A stretch of DNA of 64,000 nt from Apostichopus japonicus (GCF_037975245.1 NC_092577.1:6231001-6295000), one strand, 5' to 3'; counted from the first letter of the stretch, positions 23,928 to 36,753 are shown. Numbers and translations are program-made. The notes: generated from the letters alone by a model not told the origin.

Positions 23928-25142
23928 GTAATGATTGTATGGTCCACCACCTGATTCTTAACCACACCCACCCATCCCCTTCTTCAATGAGAATACAAGT
24001 GTTTAATTGGATATTTTTACTCCATGATGTATCAGATGATCCCTTAAGGGAAATTTCCCCAACGGAAAGTCTATCATCCAGCACCCCCTTCCCCCACCCA
24101 ACCCCCATCAATGCCAATCACTGCAAAACAAGACATAACACGTGAACAATCTAGTTAGAATACTGCTGAAGGTTGTGTCTTAAACTCAGGGATTACATCT
24201 CTAATCTTTCAAATCTGACCAATTTTAATGGTCATTAGACATCCATTGTTTCATTATGAAACAGTTCATTCCCATTTGAGCATCTAATGCTAATGAAGGC
24301 TTTCTGTTGTCACCGTCTCCAGGTTGAGTGGATATTATGTAATTTATGACAAGGTCCACCTATCCCATCATATTAAATAGTTGTCATGGATAATGATAGG
24401 AATTGAGTATTGCACTATGACAAGCAACAGTTTATGATTCTATCACAAAAGATCGTACAACACAATATGACAAGTTCTTGTAGGATTCAGCATGTTATGT
24501 CATTTGAAATCCGTAGTGCATTTGTATTCTTTTTATGTTCTTAAAGTTATCGTGTAATGTAGTAATTCTGTTAAAAGGGGGGGGGGGTGGCATCAGGTTG
24601 CTGTCTATTGGCAAAGTTGGAAATGAAGTTACTGGGAAAGTTGTGAAAGCAAAAATAACAACATTTATATAATAGAGCAGCCTCTGCTTCACACTGGTAT
24701 ACCCAATATTTGACAAAAGCAATCCAGACCAGTAACTATGCCTAACTTGGCTATTTGGTGTTCATACAAAGATGAACAACTTCATTGGCCTGCTGCACCA
24801 AATAACGCTAAAAGTACCAACTTAGTAAGTGTACTGATCAATTTAGTCTTATCCAAAGGATTGCAAACATGTTACCAATGTTAGCCTATTATTTTGTTTT
24901 GGATAAATTTTCAATAAAATGACTGAACTTGCAATTATAGAGTTGTTTCAGGGACACAAAATCATCATAGCATTAGCTTGTGTATCTCTGAGCAATGGAA
25001 TAACTGTTGAGTAAATATTAAAAAGACACACTCAATAACAAAGGTTTCATTGTTTGCATTAAAGCATATCTAGTTCTGATATTCTCAATATACAAAAAGT
25101 GACAACTGATTCTTATTGTCTTTGTCTTTATCTCCTCGTTAG
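23928..25142. other. Probably intronic; no further feature
   Basis: AT-rich sequence with a G9 run at about 24580 and no good exon. Confidence 0.45.
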
Positions 25143-25237
25143 GCAAATGTGGATTAATCAGTCTTGAGATGGTCTTTGGGGGTCACCTTATGCGGATCTT
25201 GCACAGAATGGTTTACAATATATAGCTGATGGTAATG
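25143..25237 (+). pseudogene. Degenerate relative of the 23828-23927 exon
   Basis: After acceptor ttatctcctcgttag the sequence aligns with the upstream exon (tcagtcttgagat; cttatgcggat) and still reads PYADLAQNGLQYIADG before a strong donor ATG|GTAAGT. The first half needs a different frame from the second, so it is probably a decayed exon copy. A still weaker relative may begin after the acceptor at 21882. Confidence 0.35.
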
Positions 25238-26433
25238 GTAAGTGTATAATTATTGTATAGCAAGACTGGTAACTAGCTGGGCTGTAGTTATAATTAGATT
25301 TGAGTCTGGGTAGAAAGTGACTTTGTTACTGCCTAATCCTGGAGGAACAGTAATTGTTTTGAAACTTGCTTGATCAACAAACTCCCTAAGGGCCTAAGGG
25401 AAGATAAGGTAGTACCCAGTCTTTACAATGTCGCCACACTCCTCTCTATTAACCAGCCTCACTTCCACAAAAATGTAGTAATGTACCTACTTGAGATTAT
25501 ATCCTCTTGATATAAACACAAGATTTGCTGAGGCTAAGAAATATATAAATAATTTAATATTAACTATGTATACTGCATCAGGAAGTGAGTCAGTGTTATT
25601 TACTATGAAGCCTACAGTATGTGCTTCCACTTGTTTAATGTTACATATGTAACAATTAAGTCTTTGTTAATAAAATGTAGAATCACTAACTGGAACCATA
25701 TCTCCCTTTGAACATTCTAACATTTCGTACCTACCCCTCTCAGTGCATCTAAAACTCAAGAAAATTGATATCAAATTTAAATCTGGAGATAATCTAGTCT
25801 TTATGCCATTTTCCAATGAGGTATATAATTTCCATTCTTACCCATTGTTTAATAGTGTTGATAGATTCTCTTAATGTGTTTTGTCTAAAGATGTACATTA
25901 TTTGCACTTCAGCTATAGTACTGGCCATTCAAGAGATATTTCCATCAAACTCAAGCACATGTGCTTTCTACATCTATTTTCTGGTGCAGATAGCTCAAAA
26001 ATTTGGTAGAAAACATCCAGCAATTGTTAAAAGTTGTTTTATTGGCAAGGGGAAGGGGAAGGGGGGCTTCAAACTCTTCGGATGTAACATCAGTTACCAC
26101 TACAACTGTTGTAAATAACTAATTGTATTGATTAGCTCAGATGCTAAACATATTCTTAAAAAGCAGCTAAGGTGCTTTGAATAATGATATTAGTCCTGTG
26201 CTGTAAGCTATGTCAGTCCAATAAACCCAAATATAAAAACAGAAATAGAAAACAATGTATAGGCTGCCCTTAGAATACAGCTATGTAAAATATTGATGTA
26301 TACTTATTAATAAGACACAAGGAAAGACATTGATATCAGTTACAAAAATGATCACAGACCTGATGAATATTCACCTTGATAAATCTAGTGAATGGAAAGT
26401 TAGGTTATTTTGTATTTTCTCTCTAACCTCTAG

Positions 26434-26544
26434 GTGATACAGTTATCAACATTTCTTCTGTACATTTCCTCCAAGAAATTGAAAGAAAAACTCAAGTGGG
26501 AACATATCACTGATGACATAACTTCCTTTGTGGATGAGAGTCTG
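26434..26544 (+). CDS. 111-nt internal exon, unidentified protein
   Basis: Acceptor ttctctctaacctctag (with a CTAAC branch-point-like motif) and donor CTG|GTGAGT bound 37 codons: VIQLSTFLLYISSKKLKEKL, then KWEHITDDITSFVDESL. The length is a multiple of three. Lysine-rich amphipathic composition; no domain recognised. Likely the same plus-strand gene as 29914-29997. Confidence 0.5.
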
Positions 26545-27954
26545 GTGAGTCTTCACATAATAATTTCTCAAAAGTCAGTTTGTGAAATGGTAATAGTTTG
26601 TGTTGGATACCCTCTGATCAAATCTACAGGCCATATGTAGGTGAAGACAGCTTGCCTTATTAGCTTCATCAATAACATCAAATGCACTTTTTTAAGATTC
26701 CACTTGTTTAATTGTGTAGAGGTAATAACATTTAATAAAGTGAATTACTATATTGTAGTATTGATCGAAGATATCTCAGTTACAGAAAGATACCTAAATT
26801 ATCAGTTCATCAGAAGAACTTTTTAGAAAATAAAAATTTTCCACATGCCAGGCAAGCTAAGTTTTTGTAGTATGTACCTTGGTCTGATCATGGATGTGTT
26901 TGGAATTAAGAAACTATGAAGTATCAAGTCTTTGAAGTTATATGTACATTACCACCTGTAATCTTGGTATCGTTTTGACCCATTAATACAGTAAATCAGA
27001 TGAGAGCGAATGAATTAGGGATTCTCCAGGCATCTGCCATCAGTAATTGCTATATTTAGATCTTACATTCCCATATAACTAGTATTGCCAGTAATCATAG
27101 CTTTAAAACAACTTTTGAATATGCATGAAGCCATGATATGCCATGTTCACTGCTATTCTAGATAGACCTTATTAACATTTTACTCTTAACTCTTTTCATT
27201 GCTCACAGGAAATTGTTCTAAACTGCACACTTTCAATGTTGTATACATTGGCAAGATTTAAAGTTGTATTACACAAATGTAGTAATAATAATGATGATTA
27301 ACCCATTCCTAGCATGGATGTAGGCCAAATGCCCTGCCCGCCCCCATTTGTGACATGACACAATAGGCATCAATTAGACCTAAAACCAGCCTTTCCTTTC
27401 ACCCTTCAAAATGATAACAAGTCAAAGCACAAACTGTTTCGATATGACTTATAGATGGACTAATACCAAATGAGATGTTATTTATCAGAACCTGAGATGT
27501 AGTTGTTCCTCTTTGGTTAACAAGATATTGCATATACAGGTCACTTTATTAATTCTAATTTTGTTTGGAATGCACAAAATATATTTCTTTCCAACTCTGG
27601 GTACATTGGTATGGTATGGTATGGTATGGTATGGTGCTTTGCTACAAGCTACAATCTTTCTGTGAACATTGTGTTGACATGCTACTGTATTGCTGTGTAT
27701 GTTTTGTGCATTGAATAACCACAGCCTATTCACCTTGTTAGCCCCAAACACAAATTGTATTGATCCCTTCACGGAATACTCTCTCAGTTGAAACAAATAT
27801 ACCTTGATTTTATCCATTACATTATTCATTGAATACATATATTACACTAAGCCATTCTTTTGTTTAACAACTTTGAGAACCCAATCTCCAATAATGACAA
27901 ATATTTATATTGTTAAGATTGCATAGCACAGTCACATACAGTAGTATCAAATCT
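26545..27954. other. Probably intronic; pentanucleotide microsatellite at 27609-27637
   Basis: About six copies of ggtat at 27609-27637. Otherwise unremarkable AT-rich DNA. Confidence 0.5.
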
Positions 27955-28067
27955 GCTAGCAGGGGCGGATCCAGGGGGGGGGCCCGGGGGGCCCGGGCCC
28001 CCCCTTTTTGAAAATCCTGATTTTTTTTTTTTTTACCGCGTTCGAGGGAAAGTGCCCCATGCGTGAT

Positions 28068-29390
28068 CAGTGGCGTAGCTACGGGGGGCCTGAAATTGCA
28101 GACATGAGATCCATATTTTCAGGCTAGGTACATGCTGCTTAGAATACTGTGCCGTTTCCGGCCATCTGGGGGGTTTGTAAAGCCAAAAATTTTCTTGTAC
28201 GCTCCGCGCCAACCGATGATGGCGCTCCGCTTAGATAGTCTTACGTTCAGGCGCGGCTGGACCAGTCAGACCCCCCCCCCCCTGTCACAAATCCTGCATC
28301 CGCCCCTGATATGTCATTGAATATTCCACAAAACAACTTTTTATGTCCACGAAACTGTCGAAACATGATTTTCACTACTGGTAGAGATATAAAATATTGG
28401 GAATTCTGAATTTCCTGCAAACATGCGGCTGTGCCTGTTCAATACTCACTACTGTATCGCCTTACAAAATTGATGAGTGGAAATAGTTTCTCCAGGACCG
28501 TATCGTATCGTGGGTATCGAGTGCGTCTGATATACGAACGTACGTAGTACGTACGTACGTCTATGATGATATGCACTGTACTGTACTGATAAAAACATAG
28601 GTGAATTTCACTCCATGGGAGTGATCACTGAGCACATTCCGGTATAAGAGTGAATTTCCACTCCATTGGAGTAAATCTTAACTCCTAATAGAGTTATATT
28701 CACTCATATTAGGAGTGAGGGTTAACTAAAATAGAGTTAAATTTTACTCTTAATTTGAAGTGCGCCGAGTGATCACTCCAATGGAATGAAATCCACTCAT
28801 TTGTTTTTAGAGTGTTGCTAGATATATGAAGAAGAAATTTACATACCAATACATGTTATCGGTCATCGATTGGCACAAAAAGCCAGATTCTGATGACAGC
28901 TGCCTCAAGAAACCCAATAAATGGCCTAATTAGCACCGAGCCATCAATGTGGACCATTACCGAAACATCGATGCGTGTTAGTCTTCCACCCCCTTCCTCT
29001 AATGCTATTTAAGTCCACATGTGGGCATATCCTGCAAATCTACCGGTAGCCCACAGGGGTTTGAGTTGGGAGAGAGGCCTTGACAGCTTGAAACGACAAA
29101 TGATGCCAACTTCCCTCAAGTTAAAAGTCTGGCTGAGTTGGCAAGGCCAGTCAGCATGAAAGAGAAAAAACTTTTTTTGCATTTCTGTCACCAAAGTTGC
29201 ACATCTTTTTGGTTGCTATTTTGCCTCACAGGTGCCATCTCCTGCGATCTGGGGGTGCTGAAATCTCAAATTTTCTCTGTACGCTCCGCGCCAACCAAGG
29301 TGGCGCTCCGCTTAGATAGTAAACTCCCCCCCTATAAGAAAGAACAGCCCCCATGGCCCCCCCACTCAAAAAATCCTAGCTACGTCACTG
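28068..29390. mobile_element. Nested TIR element (CAGTGGCGTAGCTACG), imperfect 8-bp TSD
   Basis: It starts cagtggcgtagctacgg and ends cctagctacgtcactg. Flanks read tgcgtgat (28060-28067) and tgcgtgta (29391-29398), 6 of 8 matching. It contains hairpin modules at 28145-28240 and 29235-29325 and the small MITE at 28601. A second terminus-like end (gcatccgcccctg, to 28308) shows that the interior is composite. Confidence 0.55.
28601..28796. mobile_element. Small palindromic MITE-like element with 29-bp inverted ends
   Basis: The left end 28601-28629 (gtgaatttcactcc, then gagtgatcact) matches the reverse complement of 28768-28796 at 26 of 29 positions. The middle is itself built of ACTCC/GGAGT inverted pairs, such as actcctaatagagtt and tcatattaggagtg. 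It is 196 bp with no coding capacity and no clear target duplication. Confidence 0.6.
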
Positions 29391-29913
29391 TGCGTGTAAT
29401 TTTTTGTAATTAAATTTGCAAAAAGAGTACACCATCATTCTGATAAAGTGAAGGTGAGAGGGGCACTCTGACTGCATCAATAGTCTCCATCTGGAAGGGG
29501 GCATCCAAGATGAAATGGCCTGGAGTAGCCTGGTAAAAAGTAGTTTGCATCACCACCTACTCCCCAAAGACGTAAATCCCAGCTCATTGCTCGAAATTGC
29601 AAATATATGCCCGGCAAACCATGAATACATGATTTATTGGAAATAAATTTTACTCCAAACTTTCACGAAAAGTAGCACCAGATTGCACCGAGGACCTCCA
29701 TATTTTGTGAAATTTTCCCAATGGGGAGGGGGCACCCACTCCCCTTAGACCCCTCCCCCAGGACGACGATTAGGCATTTCCCATCTGGGCCCCCCCTTCG
29801 GCGAAATCCTGGATCCGCCACTGGCTAGGAAAGGTTAGATACTAGTAATGACACTTTCTATCTTTGTAGAGTTTGTTATGTTTCTTTATTCACATTTTTT
29901 TTTGTAAATTCAG

Positions 29914-29997
29914 ACGTATGTCTACTCAAGTCTTCAGTCTGGAGTTGATGTAATATCTAACGCTGACATTCCAGTAGAGATGACTTTTCTTGTTTGT
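29914..29997 (+). CDS. 84-nt internal exon, unidentified protein
   Basis: The acceptor ttttttttgtaaattcag and donor TGT|GTGAGA enclose 28 codons, TYVYSSLQSGVDVISNADI then PVEMTFLVC. Length is a multiple of three. It begins about 90 bp after the right end of the 27960-29823 element, which would therefore lie in the preceding intron. Confidence 0.45.
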
Positions 29998-30384
29998 GTG
30001 AGATGTGCATTCTTAGCATCTCTAAGTTAATAGTCATTGATGGATTTATATCTTTTAGAGGTATTATTTATGTTACTCCCTTCCCCTAATGCCCATCTTT
30101 ATTTCATAATGATTTTTCTTCATTTATGATTTTCTAATGTAACATTATTACATATTTCGTTGTCAGAATGTGCTATGATGGTTTGTTGACTTTGTTGACT
30201 AGTTACAGTACTTAAATGTGCTATATTATTTATTTTAACCATAAAATCCAATAACTAAGTTTCTATCTCTTTTATATTTGCTTTAGGGGATCGGGGGGGG
30301 GGGTGGGATAGGGTGTTGGCAGGGTGGCATGACGTGTAAAAACGTTGAGCTAATATGTGCATATGAGTAATTTAGTTATGCTGT

Positions 30385-31612
30385 ATAATGGGTTCATTGA
30401 CAAGCATGGTATTTATAATGGGTTGATTGGCATGCATGGTAGGTATAATGGGTTGATTAGCATACATGATATGAATAATGGGTTGGTTGGCATACATGGT
30501 ATGAATTATGAGTTGATTGGCATACAAGGTATGTATAATGGGTTGATTGGCATACTTGGTATGTATAATGGGTGGATTGGCATACATGGTATGTATAGTG
30601 GGTGATTGGCATTTACATGTATAATGGGTTGATTGGCATACATGTATAATGGGTTGATTGGCAAACATGGTATGTGTGATAGGTTGATTGGCATACATGG
30701 TATGTATGAAGGGTTGATTGGCATACATGATATGTATAATGGGTTGATTGGCATACATGGTATGTATAATGAGTTTATTGGCATACATGGTATGTATAAC
30801 GGGTTGATTGGCGTATGTACATGGTATGTATAGTGGGTGATTGGCATTTACATGTGTAATGGGTTGATTGGCATACATGGTATGTATGAAGCGTTGATTG
30901 GCATACATGGTATGTATAATGGGTTGATTGGCATACATGGTATTTATAATGGGTGATTGGCATACATGGTATTTATAATGGGTGATTGGCATACATGGTA
31001 TGTAAAATGGGTTGATTGGCATACGTGGTATGTATAATGGGTTGATTGGCATACATGGTAGGTATAATGGATGGATTGGCATACATGGTATGTATAATGA
31101 GTTTCTTGGCATACATGGTATGTATAATGGGCTGATTGGCATACATGGTATGTATAGTGGGTGATTGGCATTTACATGTATGATGGGTTGATTGGCATAC
31201 ATGGTATGTATAGTGGGTGATTGGCATACATGGTATGTATAATGGGTGGATTGGCATACATGGTATGTATGATGGGTTGATTGGCACACATGATATTTAT
31301 AATGGGTGAATGGCATACATGGTATGTATAATGGGTGGATTGGCATACATGGTATGTATGATGGGTTGATTGGCATACATGGTATGTATTGTGGGTGATT
31401 GGCATTTACATGTATAATGGGTTGATTGGCATACATGTATAAATGGGTTGATTGGCATACATGGTATGTGTGATAGGTTGATTGGCATACATGGTATGTA
31501 TGAAGGGGCGATTGGCATACATGGTATGTGTAATGGCTTGATTGTCACTTGTGGTATGTATAATGTATAATGTATAATGGGTTGATTTGCATACGTGGCA
31601 CGTATAATGGGT
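30385..31612 (+). repeat. 30-bp satellite array, large block (about 41 units)
   Basis: Consensus unit gggttgattggcatacat plus ggtatgtataat. Units vary, some lacking 3-6 bp (gggtgattggcatttacatg). Being a multiple of three, the unit keeps long frames open on both strands (354 codons on the minus strand, CMPINPLYIP-like), which I treat as artefact. Confidence 0.9.
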
Positions 31613-31885
31613 GGTTTGCAAACTTAAGAGATGCCTTGTGCATTGAATCTTCAATCTTCTAAATGTAACAGTATTTCATATTTTGTCAGAATATGCTATG
31701 ATAGTTCGCTGACTAGTTACTTAAATGTGCTCTATTATTTAAATTAACCATAAAATCTAAAAACTAATTTACTATCTCTTTTTTTCTCTGCTTTAGGGGG
31801 AGGAGTGAAATGTTGGCAGGGTGGCATGACGTGTACAAAATTTTTGCTAATATGTGCATGTGAGTAATGTAGTTACGCTGTAAAA

Positions 31886-32105
31886 TGGGTTGATTGGCAT
31901 ACATGATATGTGTAATGGGTTAATTGGCATATGTGGTATGTATAATGGGTTGATTGGCATACATGGTATTTATAATGGGTTGATTGGCATACATGGTATG
32001 TATAATGGGTTGATTGGCATACATGGTATGTATAATGGGTTGATTGGCATACATGGTATGTATAATGGGTTGATTGGCATACATGGTATGTATAATGGGT
32101 TGAGT
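31886..32105 (+). repeat. 30-bp satellite array, small block (about 7 units)
   Basis: Same unit as the large block, but almost homogeneous: five adjacent copies are virtually identical, indicating recent expansion or homogenisation. Confidence 0.9.
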
Positions 32106-32303
32106 GGGTCAGTTCAGGGGATCATTCATGTGATGTATGTCATAATATTAGTTATGTCAATTTGTTATGTCCAATCCACAAGAATACTCATGTGAAACAA
32201 ATCTTCAATAATATTGTAACTGAAGCTCTACGATGCTTGCCATACACCGGACCAGCATCATTTTGCAAACTTACGAGATGCCTTGTGCGTTGAATCTTAG
32301 CCG

Positions 32304-33054
32304 TTGATTTCCGTTAACCCTACATCAACATTATTATCATATTCTTTGTTTCTGTTTATACTTTTCTATGTTCTTTTCTGGTCACATTTCACCTTCATAT
32401 TTCTGCATTACTATATATGGTTGTATTTCTAATTATATCAATACTGCTGTAGTACAATGTTGGTCTTCGTAATAAATAGAAGAATGGTGGTTGTGTTATA
32501 AACAATGCTTCCTCCAGCGGTTGAGTGATAAATATATTAATACACAATGAATGGTGTATATGGCCAGAGACTGTATACTTTGTAGGCCCAACCTTCTCAA
32601 TTCATATTCGCCTTTATATACAGAAAATTAACGTGAAAGGTAATATGAAACGTAATTAACTGAAAATACAATGAATTTCAAGAACGGTTACTTAAGGCAA
32701 ATTATGTATTAATACTCTCTCATGTTTATGTATATAATTACTATTGAGATGCTGATTATTTTGTGTGTAACAGTTTAAACTTAAATCCTCTTCTTGTTTG
32801 ATTATCATTCCCAGCCAGTTTTCCGTTGTTCCTTTATACTTGTATAATTTAGCTTTATGCTAAATATAATCCAGCTGAACGAGTTCTTGTAGGTTTGTAT
32901 TCCTTGCTGAAGGCAGAAGGAATCTTTGCGATGGTGTTGGCTTGTGTGCGTGTGTGTGACACTTTGGATCGTAAACACAATATCTCAATACATAAAACAT
33001 GCTTGAACTTCAAACTTAGTGTGTTGGTAGCCTTAGTGAGTAGATGTTCGCTTT
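32304..33054. other. No supported gene
   Basis: AT-rich, no convincing exon. Confidence 0.5.
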
Positions 33055-33330
33055 TTTTCATGGAGGTCAAGGGTCATTTGAGAGATCACCGGAGGTCATA
33101 GGCAAAAAAAATTGTAAACACTGTATCTCAAGAAGTTAAAATGCGTTAAACTTTAACTTTAGACTGTTAATAGACCTAGAATCATCTCTATTGTTTTTAC
33201 ATGGAGGTCAAAGGTAATTTGGCGTCACCAGAGGTCAAAGGCTGAAAACCTTGAACTTTAAACTTTGTTGGTAGCCCTTGGGGAGCAGATGATCCCTTTT
33301 GTTTTTCATGGAGGTCAAAGGTCGTTGAAT
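33055..33330 (+). repeat. Tandem diverged repeat rich in AGGTCA half-sites
   Basis: Units of about 125-140 bp repeat catggaggtcaagggtca (33059), catggaggtcaaaggtaa (33200) and catggaggtcaaaggtcg (33308), plus cagaggtcaaagg (33228). Each has two AGGTCA-like half-sites spaced by one base, the DR1 pattern bound by RXR/HNF4-type nuclear receptors. Whether these act as sites is unknown. Confidence 0.55.
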
Positions 33331-36300
33331 GTTAATTGTTGTTTACAGTCAGAATAAATCTAATTATGCAGAAGTGAAGTTTGTTTGACCTTCGACCCTC
33401 TTTGCATAGGTACGCATTACTCAATTCTGCAAGACTTACCATTTCTGCTCAGCAATTCAGCTCGTTAGAAAATATTGTATCTAAAGTTTCTTCTCATATT
33501 GGCAAGGAATCACTAAGTCACGTGACTTTCTGGTTTACATTGCGCTTATAGTTACACTATTAAAGTAAGTAAGTATGCTGTACTACTACTCCGTATGTAG
33601 AGTACTGGTTAGAATTGAAATCTAATCCATGCTTCTATGAGTTTATTTTGTTATCATCAAACAGTATGATGCTCCCAAATTTCTCACAGAACAGATTGTT
33701 CAACTGTTGACTTACCCCTCTCGTCTCCTTTAGGCCTGGAACGACTTGTCTGTTTGTTTGATGTTGTTAGTATTTACTGTACATACAATGTAATAGTTGT
33801 ACACAGTTTCCATAGTACACAGTAAGCCTATATTTCACTCAATTTAAGGTGGCATACTCCTATTAGCGTCTATATCAATCCGCCCCAAGTGTTCTCCTTT
33901 AGGAAAAGTGCCAAAAAGCAGCAGGAGAACATCTTTTTTTACCTGTTATCAATCACAATCTAGTTTTTTGTGGCTTGCATATTGAAGAGCATGAATGGAA
34001 GTACATGTAGTGAGACAATTGGGTCAATTGAGGCAATTTTAGATCCCTTTAAGGCCTCCCAGGAGCAGCGTAGGAAAATTGTTTACCACGGAGTGAAGAG
34101 GTTTGTTTACAACTGACGGAAACTTCCGGCTCGGATAGCAAAAAATCTACACGGTCATAATACGGAAAATTGATGGTGCCATGAAAGGCCAACTTGTCAG
34201 CTATCCGGTGATGGGTAACTTTTAGCTAGTGAAAACTTTTTATCTAGACTTCGAGACCACATTACTTTTGTGCTTTAGTGTGTAAGTCAATGGGGCTTGC
34301 CTGGCGTATGCTACCGTAAGATGAAACATTTGACCCACAGCATGGAGACATGTCACGTGCTCTGTAACATCACAACTGTATATATCACTTAGACGGGAGA
34401 TGATTGTCACATGGTAATGTCTTCAAGTTTAGTGGAATAACTAGGGATGGGTGGGATTGGGGTGGTGTGATGGTCATAAACGGTGTATGTTCTATCTTTC
34501 CTAACATTCAGCGCCTCGTCCAACTACTGCACACGCAATAGTTTAGTATCATGGAATTTGGCGGCGTGGAAAACGGAGTGTTCTTGAGATGTTATTTATT
34601 TAATAACCCAAATTATAGGTGATATTCGTTGCACCGACAGGCTGAATACATTGAGTGTCAAAGGGAGGTGTGTAAGTCGGAAGGGGAGGCTGGAGGGGAG
34701 GGGTGCATTAACACATCTTCCTCAGTTCACTTGTCAAGACATACAGTGACATTCTTCAGTGTCGAAGACACCAGCTCCACTCATCTGCAATTCGGCTGGA
34801 TCCTTTGTTAGCGAAACAATGCGATTTAATCAAATGATCGATTTTTAATTAGAAACATATTTTCAGTTTACGTTTGTGACGACATTTCTGGATAAACGTC
34901 AAAACTTCATGATAAACGTTACAATTTCTATAAGTGTGTGATATCAGTCTAAATTGTTCTATAAAAAATAAATCAAATATCAGAAAAAAAAAACTACACA
35001 ATTTCAACATGAAAAGAAATTTTTCTTTTCGGGAATAATAGTCAAAAGTCGAGGTAAGCAGAGTAAATTCGACAAAGCATATGTTAACATAATTTCTGTG
35101 ATCAATGTTCCTTCTGAGCCACCGTAATACCCTAACAAATTATATTGCGTACTTAGTAATAACAGTCGGAGCAGATGTTGCCACCTGGTACAGCTAAAAC
35201 CAACAAAAACAGAAAAAAGGAAACCTACACAATAATGTCTCATATATAATGTATACCTCTATCATTCCAGTTTTGATTCTTTCAGAGGGTAAGGTAGACA
35301 AATATTTGAGGGCCTATTCCCAGGCCTCTCATAGCTAATCCTCTGCACCACCCCCCCCCCCCCCATTGTGGTACAAGATTAGTCTTTGTACAGAATAGTT
35401 TATTTTGTATTGAGAGAGAGAGAGTAAAAGTGCTTGTTTTACACTGAAGTTAAGTTGCTGCCCAGTGTATATGACTACTCTTGTAGAAAAGAGACTTCTC
35501 TATAGCAATGTGATAAACTCAACTCAAATTTCAGCTTACAGTAAAATTTAAATCAATAAAGTGTCATCCATTGTAACTTGATGATAATTATTGAAGCAAC
35601 AAATGTTTTTCGGCAGCATAATCCAGTGATTTTCAGAGAGTAAACAAATCCTGTTTTCACTTGTTACATATCAGAACATGAGAAAAGGGGACTTTTCAAA
35701 CGGGGCTTCTCGTTCTTTATTTGTGTGTTTTTTCTCTTCTTAATACGAATATCCTTCGAATATCTATCGTTGACATTAAGTTATTATATTTATATGAAAA
35801 TATTTTCTTCACATCTAACCTACCTTTCGTAATCGGAACTAGCTTGCCTTTTGTTATCGCTATTTACTTACCCTGCACCACAAAACTAATTTACAACGAA
35901 CTTTGCTACCGTTGTATGACAGTCACTGTTTACACAACAAACACATATAAATATCATAAGAAGTGTACCCCGTGGTTTCGTGTAATTGTTTCATAGTTCA
36001 TATTATCAATTTTACGATATATGACAAGATATCTTTTCAGAATGACGATAAGATGCTTCACTTCCATTACGTATTAAATCATCTGGTATTAAGAAGATGG
36101 ATAACGAAAATGTATTTTTTTCTCATTGGGAAAGAAGAACATATTCTAGATGCGTCCCGATGATCTTTTTAGGGCAGCTTTAACAGGCCATGAATATCAA
36201 AAATATCTTTTCGCTCATAAATTGGCTTTTCTAAAACAAATAACAAAATAATATTCCGGAGCTAACAGCATCGATAAGTTTCATTTTGGTCATCTAAACG

Positions 36301-36753
36301 GCATACAATACAGACTTGATACACCCAAGCAGCATAAGTCGCATACACGGATGTCGTGTATATAGAAGGTAAATGTTACAGCCAGTCCGCATATGTGATA
36401 ACATCTAAAAATATCTAGAACAACTGTAATATGCCGGTTCGACGTTTTTTCCTTTGACGTAGACCAAAGCTAGGCTATATTTTTAAAAAGTATTCTAGCT
36501 AGCATGCGACTGCAATAAAAACGAAGACAATTATAACTAAAACTATCACAGATTAACCGGACAACCAAGCTCATTAACGGTTGTCAATCACGACGTACAC
36601 CTGTTCTGGACGTGACAGAGAATATCCAGTCCTGGCACTGATTGGTCAAATTGAACAACATGTTAACGATACTGTATCCTCGTCATAGAAAATTCAACTA
36701 GGAAAAATGCACAGTTTATCGCCTTTTGTTTAAGAAGTGAAGCCTTGAAAAAA
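33331..36753. other. Mostly featureless non-coding DNA
   Basis: One weak exon candidate follows acceptor tctcgtctcctttag at 33735 (LERLVCLFDVV). A C14 run is at 35350-35363 and a short (GA)n at 35420. No other support. Confidence 0.45.

Larger units (their letters stand above)
27960..29823. mobile_element. TIR element (GGATCC family), 5-bp TSD, with nested insertions
   Basis: Left end caggggcggatccagg and right end cctggatccgccactg are inverted and flanked by gctag at 27955-27959 and 29824-29828. The interior holds a second TIR element (28068-29390), a small MITE (28601-28796), two GCGCCAACC hairpin modules and, near the right end, the inverted gggtctaagg module (about 29725-29775). No transposase frame. 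Confidence 0.7.
30131..32303. repeat. Tandem duplication of a satellite-bearing block
   Basis: Two blocks, 30131-31655 and 31656-32303, share the order: tgtcagaatntgctatgat, then ccataaaatc, then a pyrimidine-rich tract ending in tttag, then ttggcagggtggcatgacg, the 30-bp array, and finally aga(t)gccttgtgc with gcaaactta. They differ mainly in array length. Confidence 0.85.

Noticed and set aside
30372-31436. 354-codon minus-strand frame of repeated CMPINPLYIP-like decapeptide
   Set aside because: Produced by the 30-bp satellite, a multiple of three that keeps both strands open. Some units with 3-bp indels preserve frame by chance of divisibility.
30131-32303. CRISPR array
   Set aside because: The arrays are contiguous 30-bp satellites without unique spacers, in a eukaryotic genome.
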